DNA from: Pseudomonas hormoni
GTDB taxonomy: Bacteria; Pseudomonadota; Gammaproteobacteria; Pseudomonadales; Pseudomonadaceae
DNA: 64,000 nt
Assembly: GCF_018502625.1 (NCBI RefSeq)
Contig: NZ_CP075566.1
Coordinates: 5,955,001-6,019,000, forward strand
Reading direction: 5' to 3'
In this document: one piece after another, positions 48,196 to 57,918 of the stretch
Layout: each line of letters opens with the position of its first letter
Numbering within the stretch: the stretch's first letter is position 1
Notes under the pieces: generated by a model
Told to the model about the DNA's origin: nothing
The model's database searches: none
Seen by the model: only the letters and a program-made list of their open reading frames with translations
Position numbers and translations under genes: made by a program

Positions 48196-49041
48196 TCAGA
48201 CTCGTTGAAGGATGTATTGCGTTCGCGGGTGATGCCCGTAGCTGACACTGAGGTTCTTTTGAATCACTTTCAGGCCAACACTGGAAGCGCACTTCTCGAC
48301 CTGGTTCGGGGTATGGCGGATCGGGTAGATCTTCAGAGAGTAGTCACCCATGAAGTGGTCAGTCGAAATGCGGTAGTCGGATACGGCATCGGTCAATTCC
48401 ACAATGATCACGCCGCCAGTGTTCAACTTGCTGGCATAAGGTGAAAGAAACTCTGTTAGCAGCTTTTCCCGAAGTTCGTCGGAAGTGATTCCGGAGTGCA
48501 ATTGCTCGTTTCCGTAGTTACCCATCCAGGCAGAGAAAACCCAGTGCATGGCGGTAATTACGTCATAGCCTTCGTGTTTGAAGGTGGGAGCGAATCCATC
48601 AGCCTGGTAGAAGTCAGCTTTGTAACTCCCCATCTTGGCAATCGAATTGGCGACATCAACACACTCATCCAGATAGTCGAAGCCACTGACATGCTGGAAC
48701 CCTTGGTCTTCAAGATGGAGCGCCATGATTCCCGTGCCACAGCCTGTCACTAGGATGCGGGAGTCTTTTTTGAATCCTTTGATGATGTAGTCGAGAGCAA
48801 AGTTCGTGAGCGGGTCATGGTCGCCTCGCTCATATGCTGTATAGAACCACGATGCCTGTCCGTCGATGACGGCAAAGCCCTTATCCTTGATCAGCTTCTT
48901 GATCGCGTTTTTTGGAACTTTACTTTGCGCATGGGAAGTTTTTGGCTTCGCCCGGCGAATCTCGACACCTAGAAAATTTGCTGCAGTGTTCTTTACAAAA
49001 AACTTGAGATCACTTTTCAAACAAATAAGCGCATCTTTCAT
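48196..49041 (-). CDS. Class I SAM-dependent methyltransferase
   Basis: 281 aa. SAM-binding motif ILVTGCGTGIMALHLEDQG and acidic loop GFDYLDEC. N-terminal 60 residues are basic and unusual. Base composition is visibly lower in GC than the neighbours and it lies beside tRNA-Thr and a gene remnant, suggesting acquisition. Substrate unknown. Confidence 0.8.
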   Translation of the reverse strand: MKDALICLKSDLKFFVKNTAANFLGVEIRRAKPKTSHAQSKVPKNAIKKLIKDKGFAVIDGQASWFYTAYERGDHDPLTNFALDYIIKGFKKDSRILVTGCGTGIMALHLEDQGFQHVSGFDYLDECVDVANSIAKMGSYKADFYQADGFAPTFKHEGYDVITAMHWVFSAWMGNYGNEQLHSGITSDELREKLLTEFLSPYASKLNTGGVIIVELTDAVSDYRISTDHFMGDYSLKIYPIRHTPNQVEKCASSVGLKVIQKNLSVSYGHHPRTQYILQRV

Positions 49042-49234
49042 ATAGCCGTCCTAAATCCTTGGGGCGTTAATACTGAAATGGCATGCTTATGTATCAGCGT
49101 CGATACAAGTGGTCGCGAGAGACTACCAGCAATTTCACCCTCGGCCAATTGCCCACCTGTGGCGCCGCAGAGGCGCAAGGAAAGCCCTGAAGCTGGTCCG
49201 CAGATGGTGAAACCAGTGGAACCGGTGGTCATAG

Positions 49235-49480
49235 ATGTCCATCATCTTGGCCTTTGGTCCGCGTAAGGATTGTCAGGCGCTGGTCGAAGAACGAGGTGGT
49301 TTGATTGGGGGCGGCGTGAGTAGGAAGGTGCATTACCTGGTGGTCGGTAGCGTGGGTAATGAGCAGTGGCGCCACAGTAATTATGGAACGAAGATCATGA
49401 AGGCAGTGGAGTTGCGGGAGGCGGGAGCTTCGATTGCCATTGTGAGTGAGGATCATTGGCAAAGGATGCTATTTGCTTGA
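49235..49480 (+). pseudogene. 3' remnant of a BRCT-domain gene
   Basis: 81 aa reading FGPRKDCQALVEERGGLIGG then VSRKVHYLVVGSVG, the C-terminal half of a BRCT domain as in DNA polymerase III epsilon-like or ligase-like proteins. A stop (49232-49234) directly precedes the ATG and no upstream part exists in any frame, so the 5' half was lost. The gap 49042-49234 holds no other recognisable gene. Confidence 0.7.
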
Positions 49481-49557
49481 GGTTGCTTCGTTTGTAGTTT
49501 TCTGGGGAAGTTAGCCCTTTGTCTTGGCCGGCAGATCGTTGGTGGGTTTGACGGCGT

Positions 49558-49581
49558 CATCGCGAGCAGGCTCGCTCCCAC
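49558..49581. repeat. REP singlet (family B)
   Basis: Single CATCGCGAGCAGGCTCGCTC unit between the BRCT remnant and the tRNA. The remainder of 49481-49620 shows nothing. Confidence 0.85.
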
Positions 49582-49621
49582 GGATCTCAGTGTGTGAACA
49601 AAGAGTGGACGTTCCAGAAAC

Positions 49622-49653
49622 AACAAAGCCCTCGTATTTCTACGAGGGCTTTG
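49622..49653 (-). terminator. Terminator of tRNA-Thr
   Basis: ACAAAGCCCTCGTA / TACGAGGGCTTTGT stem with a T-rich tail, 7 nt past the tRNA 3' end. Confidence 0.9.
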
Positions 49654-49660
49654 TTTTGTA

Positions 49661-49736
<76 letters not shown>

Positions 49737-49855
49737 GTGTTAGGGCGACGATTATAGCGATTGGGTTGGTTCTGTAAACCCCTGAATTCAGACTATTTTT
49801 GCGCGGGTGTCAGGCCAGCCCCGCGGACGCTTCTGCGGAGCTGGTCAGCGAAGCA

Positions 49856-51106
49856 TTACACGCCGTTTTTGACCGCGTTGATCAAGTCCTGGCTCAGCAC
49901 CTGCGCAGGTGCCACTTGCACGCTTTGGGTGTAGAACGGCGGCAGGTTCTGGGCCAGTGTCGACAACGCTTGCGGAGTGGTATTGCCCGGCAGCAACACG
50001 TATTGCAGGTTGGACGGATAGCTCTGCGGCACGGGGCCTTCCATGGTCGAGCCGTACGCACCGAAGGTCATCACGGCTTGCGGCGTTGTTGGGTCGGGGG
50101 CGTAGAGGAAGACGAAGGTGCCGTATTTCGGATGCGTCAGGTATTGCGCGGCTTCGGTGCGTACGGCCGGGTCGGGGTCGTTCATCAGGGTCCAGCGCAT
50201 GACTGCGTAGCCGCGGGTCGTTTCCATGAACGCTGTACGAATCGGCGACTCCTTCTCGGCGCCACCCAGACACACCAGCAAATTACCGAACGGATCGATC
50301 AGCGCCACTGAGTTGAATACCGGGGTTTTCGGGTTGGGTTGCGCAGTTTTCAGCAGCGGCGGGGCCAGTTCTGCGCCGGGATCGCGCGGGTTCTTCGATT
50401 GCACGGTCAGTGCAAACGGACTGAGCGCCGTGAGTGCCTGGCGCACTTTGCTGTTGGCCGGCAGGGTGGCCGGGTTTTTTAATTGATCCGGTGGCAGACC
50501 GCTGTTGTTGCTGGCCTCGCGCACGGTGTTGACGCTGGCGGAGAAGATCGAACTGCAGAGGAAGTACGCTGCCGAGTCGATCGTTTGGTTGGCAAAAACA
50601 GGACTGTTCGAGCCCTGATAGGCGCGGCTGACCGGCGCTGCAATGGCGTAATAACCCCAAGTGTCCTGCGCCTGCTGGCGGATTTTCGGCGGCAGTGACG
50701 GAAAGTTGAACTGGCTGTTGTAGTTGATGCCCGCGTAGTCATCGATCGCACTGACGGCGACGTTGAATCCTGCGGTCAGTAGCGAACCGGCGCACATGGC
50801 GCATGGGTCGAGCGTGGTGACGACGGTCAGTTGGCTGGGCGGTGGCAGGTTCAGTGGCGCAACGTTTTCGTAGTACCAGTCCACCAGCTGTCGCTCGCCG
50901 TGTGCGGTCGGGTCATGGGGTAGAAAGTAGGTGGTGCCACCGCCAGGAAAAGGCATCAGAACATTGTTGTGCAATGCGGCGATGACCTCGCCCGTTGCGT
51001 TGTTGATGATGGCGCCGCCCACCGCGAAAGTTTGCTGCAGTGCAGCGTAAATGGCTTCGTTGGCGACGGTATCGACGGCTTCCTGTGCACTGTTCAATGT
51101 GCTCAT
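49856..51106 (-). CDS. Cytidine-deaminase-fold protein with a C-terminal extension
   Basis: 416 aa from ATG 51106 (AAGGAG upstream). The zinc-deaminase motif is seen as HGERQLVDW (H-x-E) around residues 79-87 and TTLDPCAMCAGS (PCxxC) about 30 residues later. The other half (about residues 210-416) contains no motif I recognise. No signal peptide. It may act on a nucleobase or another amine; a larger relative of tRNA or guanine deaminases cannot be excluded. Confidence 0.75.
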   Translation of the reverse strand: MSTLNSAQEAVDTVANEAIYAALQQTFAVGGAIINNATGEVIAALHNNVLMPFPGGGTTYFLPHDPTAHGERQLVDWYYENVAPLNLPPPSQLTVVTTLDPCAMCAGSLLTAGFNVAVSAIDDYAGINYNSQFNFPSLPPKIRQQAQDTWGYYAIAAPVSRAYQGSNSPVFANQTIDSAAYFLCSSIFSASVNTVREASNNSGLPPDQLKNPATLPANSKVRQALTALSPFALTVQSKNPRDPGAELAPPLLKTAQPNPKTPVFNSVALIDPFGNLLVCLGGAEKESPIRTAFMETTRGYAVMRWTLMNDPDPAVRTEAAQYLTHPKYGTFVFLYAPDPTTPQAVMTFGAYGSTMEGPVPQSYPSNLQYVLLPGNTTPQALSTLAQNLPPFYTQSVQVAPAQVLSQDLINAVKNGV

Positions 51107-51404
51107 GTTTTCCCAGCTCCTTGCTGTCCCTGACATCAGAGAATTCTGACGCTTGGCAAAGATAGTCGAGGATTTCCAGGTCGTTTATGTTCTTTTGGCT
51201 TAATGCTTATGCACAACGGGGCGTTCGGTGCACGCGGTTAAGATCGAAAATGTGGATCCATTCTCATTTTCTCGCAAATGCCTGTTTTTCCGGTTTTTTA
51301 TTCGGGTGTACGAAAATTGAACAGTTTAGTTTCAGCCCTGAAACAGGCGTAGATATTGGATCCACGATATTTCATCAACAGAGTTATCCACAGGCTGTGG
51401 CTGT
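51107..51404. other. A/T-rich gene-free gap
   Basis: Low-GC stretch with a few short runs of T and one exact TTATCCACA at 51384-51392. Probably holds the deaminase promoter; no gene seen. Confidence 0.4.
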
Positions 51405-52634
51405 TTAGGCACGTTCCGCCAGCAACAGGAAATTACGCGGCGTGAGTGGGGTTTCACAAAAAGTGCCGAGTCGAACGGTGTAACCCTGCTCGGCGAGAAA
51501 AAGTGCTCGATCAAGGTTCAGCCATAGCTCCAACGGGCGTCGGAAAATTCCGCGTAGCAGCTCCAGGTTGCGAACCTCTGCCAGTCGTTGCCAGCCGGCG
51601 GCTTCGAGCGCTGGCCAATCCTGCGAGCCGATTGTGGATAACTCTTTAAGTGCGGCCAAATGGTGGCAGTAATCGGCGAAGGATCTGTCCAGCCAAGTGC
51701 TTGGCAGTGAAGGCGTGGGCAGGTATTCATCAACGCCGCGCAGTTGTCGTTGCAGCAGGTCGAACGCCAGGCGCCGGGCCATGGAGGTGTCACGCTGACG
51801 TCGGACGCGGGCGCCCGCAGTGACGGTTTCGCTCATCGGTAGTGAAAGATCGTCGAGTGAAAGCTGTAGGTCGGAGCGCGAACCGACCGAGGAAACTGGC
51901 TGGTACGCAGGAAGACTGATCCTGTTATAGCAACACGGCGCAACAGCCATTTGCTTGCAGCCGGCGGCGCTGGCGAGCTGGATCAACCGCACATGCAGAT
52001 CGCCACAGGCGTGCAGCGCGACAGGCGTGTGATCGGCGTTCAACAAAGAGGCGGCGCCAGGCGCGAGTACATCCTGCTCGACATGCAGCGCATGCAATTG
52101 ATGACGCTGGCTGAGTATCTGGCCACTGAGGACCAATGCTGGATCGTGCTCAAGACAAGTGAGCAATTGACCGGGTTGCAGCAACCGTCGACCCAAGTGA
52201 CCTTTGCCCGAACACCAATCCAGCCAATGCTTCGACGGCACCGCAAACGACAACCGACTGGCAAACGCCTCGATCTGCTGCCACTTGCGCCCCGGCACAT
52301 CGACATTCAAGCGATGTCCGGCCGTCTCCAGCGCATGAGCCGGCAGCTCGCCCACAGATCCCAGTTCAAGGGACAACGCCGCCAACGAAGCAAACGGCTC
52401 CGGCGCATCCAGCAGACAAGGTTGGTTATGACTGGTTTCCGCATCTTCCAGCGACCGCCCGCGTAGCCATAAAGCCAACTCCGGGTAGGACGCTTCCCAA
52501 GGAAGCTTCAGATGAGTAAACGGTCGAGGCTTCCACAGCGCCTGATGCTCGATCAGAAAAGCATCCAGCGCCATGAAACGGGCGAGCAGGTCCTCGCCCG
52601 TCAGCACGCGGGAATCAACGCCCTTGGCAGGCAT
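51405..52634 (-). CDS. Methyltransferase domain protein (GSTCD-like)
   Basis: 409 aa. SAM-binding DWCSGKGHLGRRLL and a later ALHACGDLHV and APCCYN segment, as in the methyltransferase-domain family that includes GSTCD. The start is uncertain: ATG 52634 overlaps the permease stop by 20 nt, and GTG 52607 would give 400 aa. It follows the ABC operon. Substrate unknown. Confidence 0.78.
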   Translation of the reverse strand: MPAKGVDSRVLTGEDLLARFMALDAFLIEHQALWKPRPFTHLKLPWEASYPELALWLRGRSLEDAETSHNQPCLLDAPEPFASLAALSLELGSVGELPAHALETAGHRLNVDVPGRKWQQIEAFASRLSFAVPSKHWLDWCSGKGHLGRRLLQPGQLLTCLEHDPALVLSGQILSQRHQLHALHVEQDVLAPGAASLLNADHTPVALHACGDLHVRLIQLASAAGCKQMAVAPCCYNRISLPAYQPVSSVGSRSDLQLSLDDLSLPMSETVTAGARVRRQRDTSMARRLAFDLLQRQLRGVDEYLPTPSLPSTWLDRSFADYCHHLAALKELSTIGSQDWPALEAAGWQRLAEVRNLELLRGIFRRPLELWLNLDRALFLAEQGYTVRLGTFCETPLTPRNFLLLAERA

Positions 52635-53304
52635 CGACGCGCAACCAGCGCTCCAGCAGCTTGAAGCCGCGAACCAGCACGTAAGCCATCAGCAGGTAGA
52701 ACATGCCCGCGGCGAAGAAGATCTCCACCGGCAGATACGTCCGGGCAATGATGGTGCGGGCCATGCCGGTCAGTTCCAGCAGGGTCACGGTGCTGGCCAG
52801 GGCACTGGCCTTGAGCATCAGGATCACTTCGTTACTGTAGGCCGGCAGGCCGATGCGCGCGGCACGGGGAAGGATGATGTAGAACAGCGCCTTGGCCCGG
52901 GACATGCCCAGCGCCCGCGCCGCTTCGATCTCGCCCGGTGGAATCGCCTGAATCGCACCGCGCAGGATCTCGGCGATGTAGGCCGCCGTGTGCAGCGTCA
53001 TGGTCGCCGTGGCGCACCAGAACGGATTGCGCAGGTATGGCCACATCGAGCTGTTACGGATCGCATCGAACTGCGCCAGGCCGTAGTAGACCAAAAACAG
53101 CTGAACCAGCAACGGCGTGCCACGGAAAAAGAAGATGTAGCCGTAGGGGAATGCGCGCACCCACCACAGGCGCGACGAGCGCGCGATGCCCAGCGGAATT
53201 GCCAGCAACAGACCGGCGATCACGGCGATGGCGACCAGTTCCAGGGTCAGCGTCGCGCCCTGGGCCAGTTTCGGTAGCCACTTGATGATGACTTCCCAGT
53301 TCAT
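52615..53304 (-). CDS. Polar amino-acid ABC transporter permease (HisM/ArtM-type)
   Basis: 229 aa with about five membrane helices and the EAA loop (EIEAARALGMSRAKALFYIILP). Partner of the permease at 53301, with which it overlaps by 4 nt. Confidence 0.9.
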   Translation of the reverse strand: MNWEVIIKWLPKLAQGATLTLELVAIAVIAGLLLAIPLGIARSSRLWWVRAFPYGYIFFFRGTPLLVQLFLVYYGLAQFDAIRNSSMWPYLRNPFWCATATMTLHTAAYIAEILRGAIQAIPPGEIEAARALGMSRAKALFYIILPRAARIGLPAYSNEVILMLKASALASTVTLLELTGMARTIIARTYLPVEIFFAAGMFYLLMAYVLVRGFKLLERWLRVDACQGR

Positions 53305-53996
53305 TGGGTGCTCCTCGCGAAGCCGCGAGCGGCGCGTTTTTCCATGAAGTGCATGCCGGTCATGGCGAGAATCGTCAGGCCCAGGTACATGAATGCCGCG
53401 ACCATATAGAAGGTGAACGGCTGCTTGGACACGGTCACGCCGATTTGCGCGTGACGCATGATTTCTTCCAGGCCGATGACCGACACCAGCGCGGTGTCTT
53501 TCATCAGGATCATGAACAGGTTACCCAGGCCGGGCAGGGCGATACGCCACATCTGCGGCATGATCAGGCGGGTGAAGATGCGCAATTTCGACAGGCCCAA
53601 TGCCACGCCTGCCTCACGGTGACCTTTGGGAATGGCGAGGATCGCGCCCCGAAACACTTCCGTGGCGTAGGCGCCAAAGCACAGGCCCAGCGCAATCACG
53701 CCGGCGGCGAAGGCATTGAGTTCGAGGTCGGGGTTGCCGAAAAACTCGCCGAGGGCACGCATCAGGTTGACCGTGCCGAAGTAGATCAACAGCACCCAGA
53801 GCAATTCCGGGATGCCGCGAACCAGTGTCGAATAAGTGCCGCCAAGCCATTGCAGCGGCTTGTACGGGGAAGTCTTGGCCAAGGCGCCGAGCAAACCGAG
53901 CACCAGCCCGAGACACAGGGCCGAGAGTGCCAGTTTCACAGTCATCAGCGCGCCAGCGGCGAGCGCCGGGCCGAATCCGTAGAGGTCGATAATCAT
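53301..53996 (-). CDS. Polar amino-acid ABC transporter permease (HisQ/ArtQ-type)
   Basis: 231 aa. EAA loop REAGVALGLSKLRIFTRLIMPQ and several hydrophobic segments. Second channel subunit of the transporter; gap of 78 nt to the binding-protein gene. Confidence 0.9.
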   Translation of the reverse strand: MIIDLYGFGPALAAGALMTVKLALSALCLGLVLGLLGALAKTSPYKPLQWLGGTYSTLVRGIPELLWVLLIYFGTVNLMRALGEFFGNPDLELNAFAAGVIALGLCFGAYATEVFRGAILAIPKGHREAGVALGLSKLRIFTRLIMPQMWRIALPGLGNLFMILMKDTALVSVIGLEEIMRHAQIGVTVSKQPFTFYMVAAFMYLGLTILAMTGMHFMEKRAARGFARSTQ

Positions 53997-54074
53997 GGAT
54001 TTCTTTTCAAATCGCGGCAGGCAATGCCAGAGACTGGCACCGTCAGCGAACGGCGCCAGTCAGGCAGGTCAGAA

Positions 54075-54821
54075 TCAATAGATGCTGAACGGGAAGTACT
54101 TGTCGTTGATCTTCTTGTAGGTGCCGTCAGCAACGATTTCTTTCAGCGCGGCGTTGAGCTTCTCGCGGATCGGGTCGTTCTTACGAACGGCGATACCGAT
54201 CTTGTCGCTTTCTTCCACCGGGTCGCCTTTGAATTCGTAAGGTTTGCCAGCGTCGCTTTTCAGCCACTCGTAGTTGACGTATTTGTCCGCCAGGATGCCG
54301 TCCAGGCGACCGGAAGTCAGGTCGAGGTAAGCGTTTTCCTGGGTGTCATAGAGTTTGGTTTCAACGCCTGGCATGTTGTCTTCAAGCCAGGTGCCGGCCA
54401 GTGTCGCGCGCTGGGCGCCGATCACTTTGCCCTGCAGCGCATCCTTGTCGGTTTTGAAGTCGACGTCTTTCTTGGCGATGAATTGCAGTTTGTTCGAGTA
54501 GTACGGGTCGGTGAAGTCGACCGCTTGCTTGCGCTCGTCGGTGATCGACATCGAGGAGATCAGGAAGTCGAACTTCTTGGCGTTGAGGGCCGGGATGATG
54601 CCGTCCCAGTCGGAGGTGACCACGGTGCATTCGACTTTCATCTTGGCGCACAGGGCGTCGCCGATTTCCTTGTCGAAGCCGACGACATTGCCACTGGCAT
54701 CTTTGTTGTTGAACGGCGGGTAGGCCGCTTCGATGCCCATCTTCAGGGTTTCGGCCATGGCACCGGCGCTGAAGGCCAGGGTGACGGCGGCTGCCAGGAA
54801 GACCTTTTTGTAGTTCTGCAT
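54075..54821 (-). CDS. Periplasmic basic-amino-acid-type binding protein
   Basis: 248 aa. Signal peptide (KKVFLAAAVTLAFSAGAMA), then family 3 binding-protein pattern (LKMGIEAAYPPFNNKDASGNVVGFDKEIGDAL; SSMSITDERKQAVDFTDPYY). Closest in style to lysine/arginine/ornithine or histidine binding proteins. GGAG precedes ATG. Confidence 0.92.
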   Translation of the reverse strand: MQNYKKVFLAAAVTLAFSAGAMAETLKMGIEAAYPPFNNKDASGNVVGFDKEIGDALCAKMKVECTVVTSDWDGIIPALNAKKFDFLISSMSITDERKQAVDFTDPYYSNKLQFIAKKDVDFKTDKDALQGKVIGAQRATLAGTWLEDNMPGVETKLYDTQENAYLDLTSGRLDGILADKYVNYEWLKSDAGKPYEFKGDPVEESDKIGIAVRKNDPIREKLNAALKEIVADGTYKKINDKYFPFSIY

Positions 54822-54834
54822 GCGGGTAGCTCCG

Positions 54835-55608
54835 TTAGCGGTTGCTGGACATGAATTGTTTGCAGCGCGCCGAAAGCGGGTTTTCGAACACCTGCTGTGG
54901 CGATCCTTGCTCTTCTACCAGGCCCTGGTGGAGGAACACCACTTCGCTGGACACCTGACGGGCGAACCCCATTTCGTGGGTGACCAGCAGCATGGTGCGG
55001 CCTTCTTCGGCCAGTGCGCGGATGACATTAAGTACTTCCTGGACCATTTCCGGGTCAAGGGCGGAGGTGGGTTCGTCGAACAGGATCACCTTGGGTTGCA
55101 TCGCCAGCGTGCGGGCGATGGCCGCGCGTTGCTGCTGGCCGCCGGACAGTTGCGCCGGGTATGCATGACGCTTGTCGGCGATGCCGACCTTGGCCAGCAA
55201 GGCTTCGGCAACTTCGATGGCTTCGGCCTTGCTCTGACCGAGCACCCGGCGCGGCGCTTCGATGATGTTGTCGAGCACGCTCATGTGCGGCCACAGATTA
55301 AAGTTTTGAAACACAAAACCAATCTCGCTGCGCAGGCGATTGATCTGCTTGCCGTCGGCCGCGACCAGTTCACCGTTCTTGGCGGCTTTGAGTTTGAGTT
55401 CTTCGCCGGCCACCAGGATCTGGCCCTGGTGCGGGTTTTCCAGCAGGTTGATGCAACGCAGGAACGTGGACTTGCCGGAACCGGAGGAACCCAGGATCGA
55501 GATCACATCGCCGTCGCGGGCGGTCAGCGAGATGCCTTTGAGCACCTCAAGCTGTCCGTAGCGTTTGTGCAAGTTGCGGATTTCAAGCGCGGGCGTGGCC
55601 TCAGCCAT
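54835..55608 (-). CDS. Polar amino-acid ABC transporter ATP-binding protein (HisP-like)
   Basis: 257 aa. Walker A GSSGSGKSTFLRC, signature LSGGQQQRAAIART, Walker B VILFDEPTSALDPEM, H-loop VTHEMGFA. First gene of the operon (ATPase, binding protein, two permeases); the order resembles P. aeruginosa PA5152-PA5155. GAGGAA precedes ATG. Confidence 0.94.
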   Translation of the reverse strand: MAEATPALEIRNLHKRYGQLEVLKGISLTARDGDVISILGSSGSGKSTFLRCINLLENPHQGQILVAGEELKLKAAKNGELVAADGKQINRLRSEIGFVFQNFNLWPHMSVLDNIIEAPRRVLGQSKAEAIEVAEALLAKVGIADKRHAYPAQLSGGQQQRAAIARTLAMQPKVILFDEPTSALDPEMVQEVLNVIRALAEEGRTMLLVTHEMGFARQVSSEVVFLHQGLVEEQGSPQQVFENPLSARCKQFMSSNR

Positions 55609-55641
55609 GTGCGTTCCTCATAGTGTTTCGCTCCTGCTGTT

Positions 55642-55670
55642 GGTTGGCCTTCCTGGCGAGGCGGCCAACC
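55642..55670 (-). other. Hairpin in the ABC operon leader
   Basis: Perfect 8-bp GGTTGGCC / GGCCAACC stem with a 13-nt loop, 33 nt before the ATPase gene start. Could affect translation or bind a regulator. The rest of 55671-56051 has no gene. Confidence 0.4.
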
Positions 55671-56051
55671 TAGCATAGCGTCTGAATGGCAGCCAACAGC
55701 GCTACGGGCGGTAAACGGGTGGCATGTGGCAGGTTGTCGCATCGGTACAGCAGACTGTCGCGCTGCTATCAACCGAACAGCCGTTTGAACCAGATGGGGG
55801 GCGGCTGTCCCGTAAAAAAGGGCGCGATGTTGCCAGCTTTGGCAGGGTGTTGGAAGCGCTAACCGGCCAAACGTTCCTGATCCGCACTTTTATTGTGCGC
55901 GGAGCATTTCCTGGGTGTGTTTCCGGTGCGCAGATTCGTTCCTTAAGTGAGTCGCAGGGTAACGCTCTGGCGAAGTGCCATTATTTTCAATGACTTGCGA
56001 TGACTGTCCGGTCAGGTCGAGATCGCCGGATTAGAGAGTTTTGAAACATTT

Positions 56052-56067
56052 TGGCGCAATTATTGCG
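56052..56067 (+). promoter_or_regulatory. Candidate sigma-54 promoter of gabP
   Basis: TGGCGCAATTATTGCG has the invariant GG and GC of the -24/-12 element spaced by exactly 10 nt, with TGGC and TTGC flanks close to consensus. It lies 94 nt before the gabP ATG. Confidence 0.6.
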
Positions 56068-56160
56068 TGCAGATTCCGGAACGCCCCGTTGGTTTCTTTT
56101 TACAGAAGAGAATTCACGACGGGATGCACGCATTCGCTTTTCCTTACAAAGGTAGTTTCA

Positions 56161-57552
56161 ATGAGCAATACCCAAAGCTCTAACGGCCTCGAACAGGGGC
56201 TCAAACCGCGTCATGTGACCATGCTGTCGATCGCCGGGGTTATCGGCGCCGGCCTGTTCGTTGGCTCGGGCCACGCAATCGCTGCAGCAGGCCCGGCCGT
56301 GCTGTTGGCCTACGCCGCCGCCGGTATGCTGGTGGTGTTGGTGATGCGCATGCTGGGTGAAATGGCGGTTGCCTCGCCAGACACCGGCTCCTTCTCGACA
56401 TACGCCGATCGCGCGATCGGTCACTGGGCCGGTTTTACCATCGGCTGGTTGTACTGGTGGTTCTGGGTGCTGGTGATCCCGCTGGAGGCCAACGCCGCCG
56501 CAACCATCCTGCATGCCTGGTTCCCTGGCGTGGACATCTGGGCTTTCGCCCTGGTCATCACGATGCTGCTGACCGTCACTAACCTGTTCAGCGTGAAGAA
56601 CTACGGCGAGTTCGAGTTCTGGTTCGCCCTGCTCAAAGTCGTGGCAATCATCGGCTTCATTGTTCTCGGCGTTCTGGCGATCTTCGGTTTCCTGCCGAAC
56701 AGCCAGGTGAGCGGCGTTTCGCACCTGTTCGACACCCAGGGCTTCCTGCCAAACGGCATGGGCGCGGTACTGGGCGCTATCCTGACCACCATGTTTTCCT
56801 TCATGGGCACCGAGATCGTGACCATCGCGGCCGCGGAATCGAAAAACCCTGGCAAGCAAATCTCCAAGGCCACCAACTCGGTGATCTGGCGGATCGGTTT
56901 GTTCTACCTCGTATCGATCTTCATCGTAGTGGCCCTGGTGCCATGGAACGACCCGGTACTGGCCAGCGTCGGTTCCTACCAGACCGTGCTTGAACGCATG
57001 GGCATCCCAAATGCCAAGATGATCGTCGACATCGTGGTTTTGGTTGCTGTGACCAGCTGCCTGAACTCGGCGCTGTACACCTCGTCGCGCATGATGTTTT
57101 CCCTGGGCAAACGCGGTGATGCGCCGGCCGTGTCCACGCGCACCAACAAGAGCGGCACGCCTTACTGGGCGGTGATGTTGTCCACGGGCGCAGCGTTCCT
57201 GGCAACATTTGCCAACTACGTGGCACCGACTGCAGTGTTCGAATTCCTGCTGGCCAGCTCCGGCGCCATCGCGTTGCTGGTGTATCTGGTGATCGCGATT
57301 TCACAACTGCGCATGCGCAAACAGCGTGTGGCCCGCGGTGAAAAAATCGCCTTCAGCATGTGGCTGTTCCCGGGCCTGACCTACGCGGTGATCATCTTCA
57401 TCGTCGCGGCCTTGACCATCATGTTGTTCCAGGATGCTCACCGCGTAGAAATTCTCGCGACCGGTTTGCTGAGCCTGTGTGTGGTGGCTGCCGGGTTGTT
57501 TGTGGCTCGCCGTCGTCGCAATGAACAGCTGATTGGCGCAGTGGCGCGCTAG
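56161..57552 (+). CDS. gabP: GABA permease
   Basis: 463 aa, 12 membrane segments, amino acid permease family (RHVTMLSIAGVIGAGLFVGSG at the start; FSFMGTEIVTIAAAESKNPGKQI). Start at ATG 56161 (MSNTQSSNG); the extended frame at 56041 has no support. A sigma-54 promoter upstream suggests nitrogen or carbon control. It is not next to gabDT here. Confidence 0.9.
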   Translation: MSNTQSSNGLEQGLKPRHVTMLSIAGVIGAGLFVGSGHAIAAAGPAVLLAYAAAGMLVVLVMRMLGEMAVASPDTGSFSTYADRAIGHWAGFTIGWLYWWFWVLVIPLEANAAATILHAWFPGVDIWAFALVITMLLTVTNLFSVKNYGEFEFWFALLKVVAIIGFIVLGVLAIFGFLPNSQVSGVSHLFDTQGFLPNGMGAVLGAILTTMFSFMGTEIVTIAAAESKNPGKQISKATNSVIWRIGLFYLVSIFIVVALVPWNDPVLASVGSYQTVLERMGIPNAKMIVDIVVLVAVTSCLNSALYTSSRMMFSLGKRGDAPAVSTRTNKSGTPYWAVMLSTGAAFLATFANYVAPTAVFEFLLASSGAIALLVYLVIAISQLRMRKQRVARGEKIAFSMWLFPGLTYAVIIFIVAALTIMLFQDAHRVEILATGLLSLCVVAAGLFVARRRRNEQLIGAVAR

Positions 57553-57577
57553 GTTTACGTCCACTGTTGATGTCCCG

Positions 57578-57614
57578 AAAACGACCGCCATCAGAAATGA
57601 TCGCGGTCGTTTTT
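57578..57614 (+). terminator. Rho-independent terminator of gabP
   Basis: AAACGACCGC / GCGGTCGTTT stem with T-tract, 26 nt after the stop. The following 300 bases to 57918 contain no gene that I can support. Confidence 0.9.
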
Positions 57615-57918
57615 GCTTTCATTCAGGGTTTTTATCGGTGGGCTCTCTGATGGACACGATGATGTCGAGATAGTAGCCTTCCCGTCAAATGTGTATCTCG
57701 CTGTTGCGGGATGCGATGGAGTTTCAGGACACGGATTGTTCGACGCCCCCAGCCTTCCTGGCTAAAGCCCCGACCCTTTTTTGCCTGCTCCCTCATCTGA
57801 TGCGTGTCACAGATGCATTTGCGTGCGCCTGTCGTTTGCGCGGCAGTCACGAGCCAGCGCTGCATGGAGCTAGCCCGGCCATTCAGCCAACCCATTGGGG
57901 CATCAAGGAGAGACAGGC

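Noticed and set aside
49078-49266. 62-codon plus-strand frame before the BRCT remnant
   Set aside because: Not in frame with the BRCT sequence and no recognisable protein content; probably decayed DNA.
55724-55993. 89-codon plus-strand frame in the leader before gabP
   Set aside because: No ribosome-binding site or family likeness; lies in promoter DNA.
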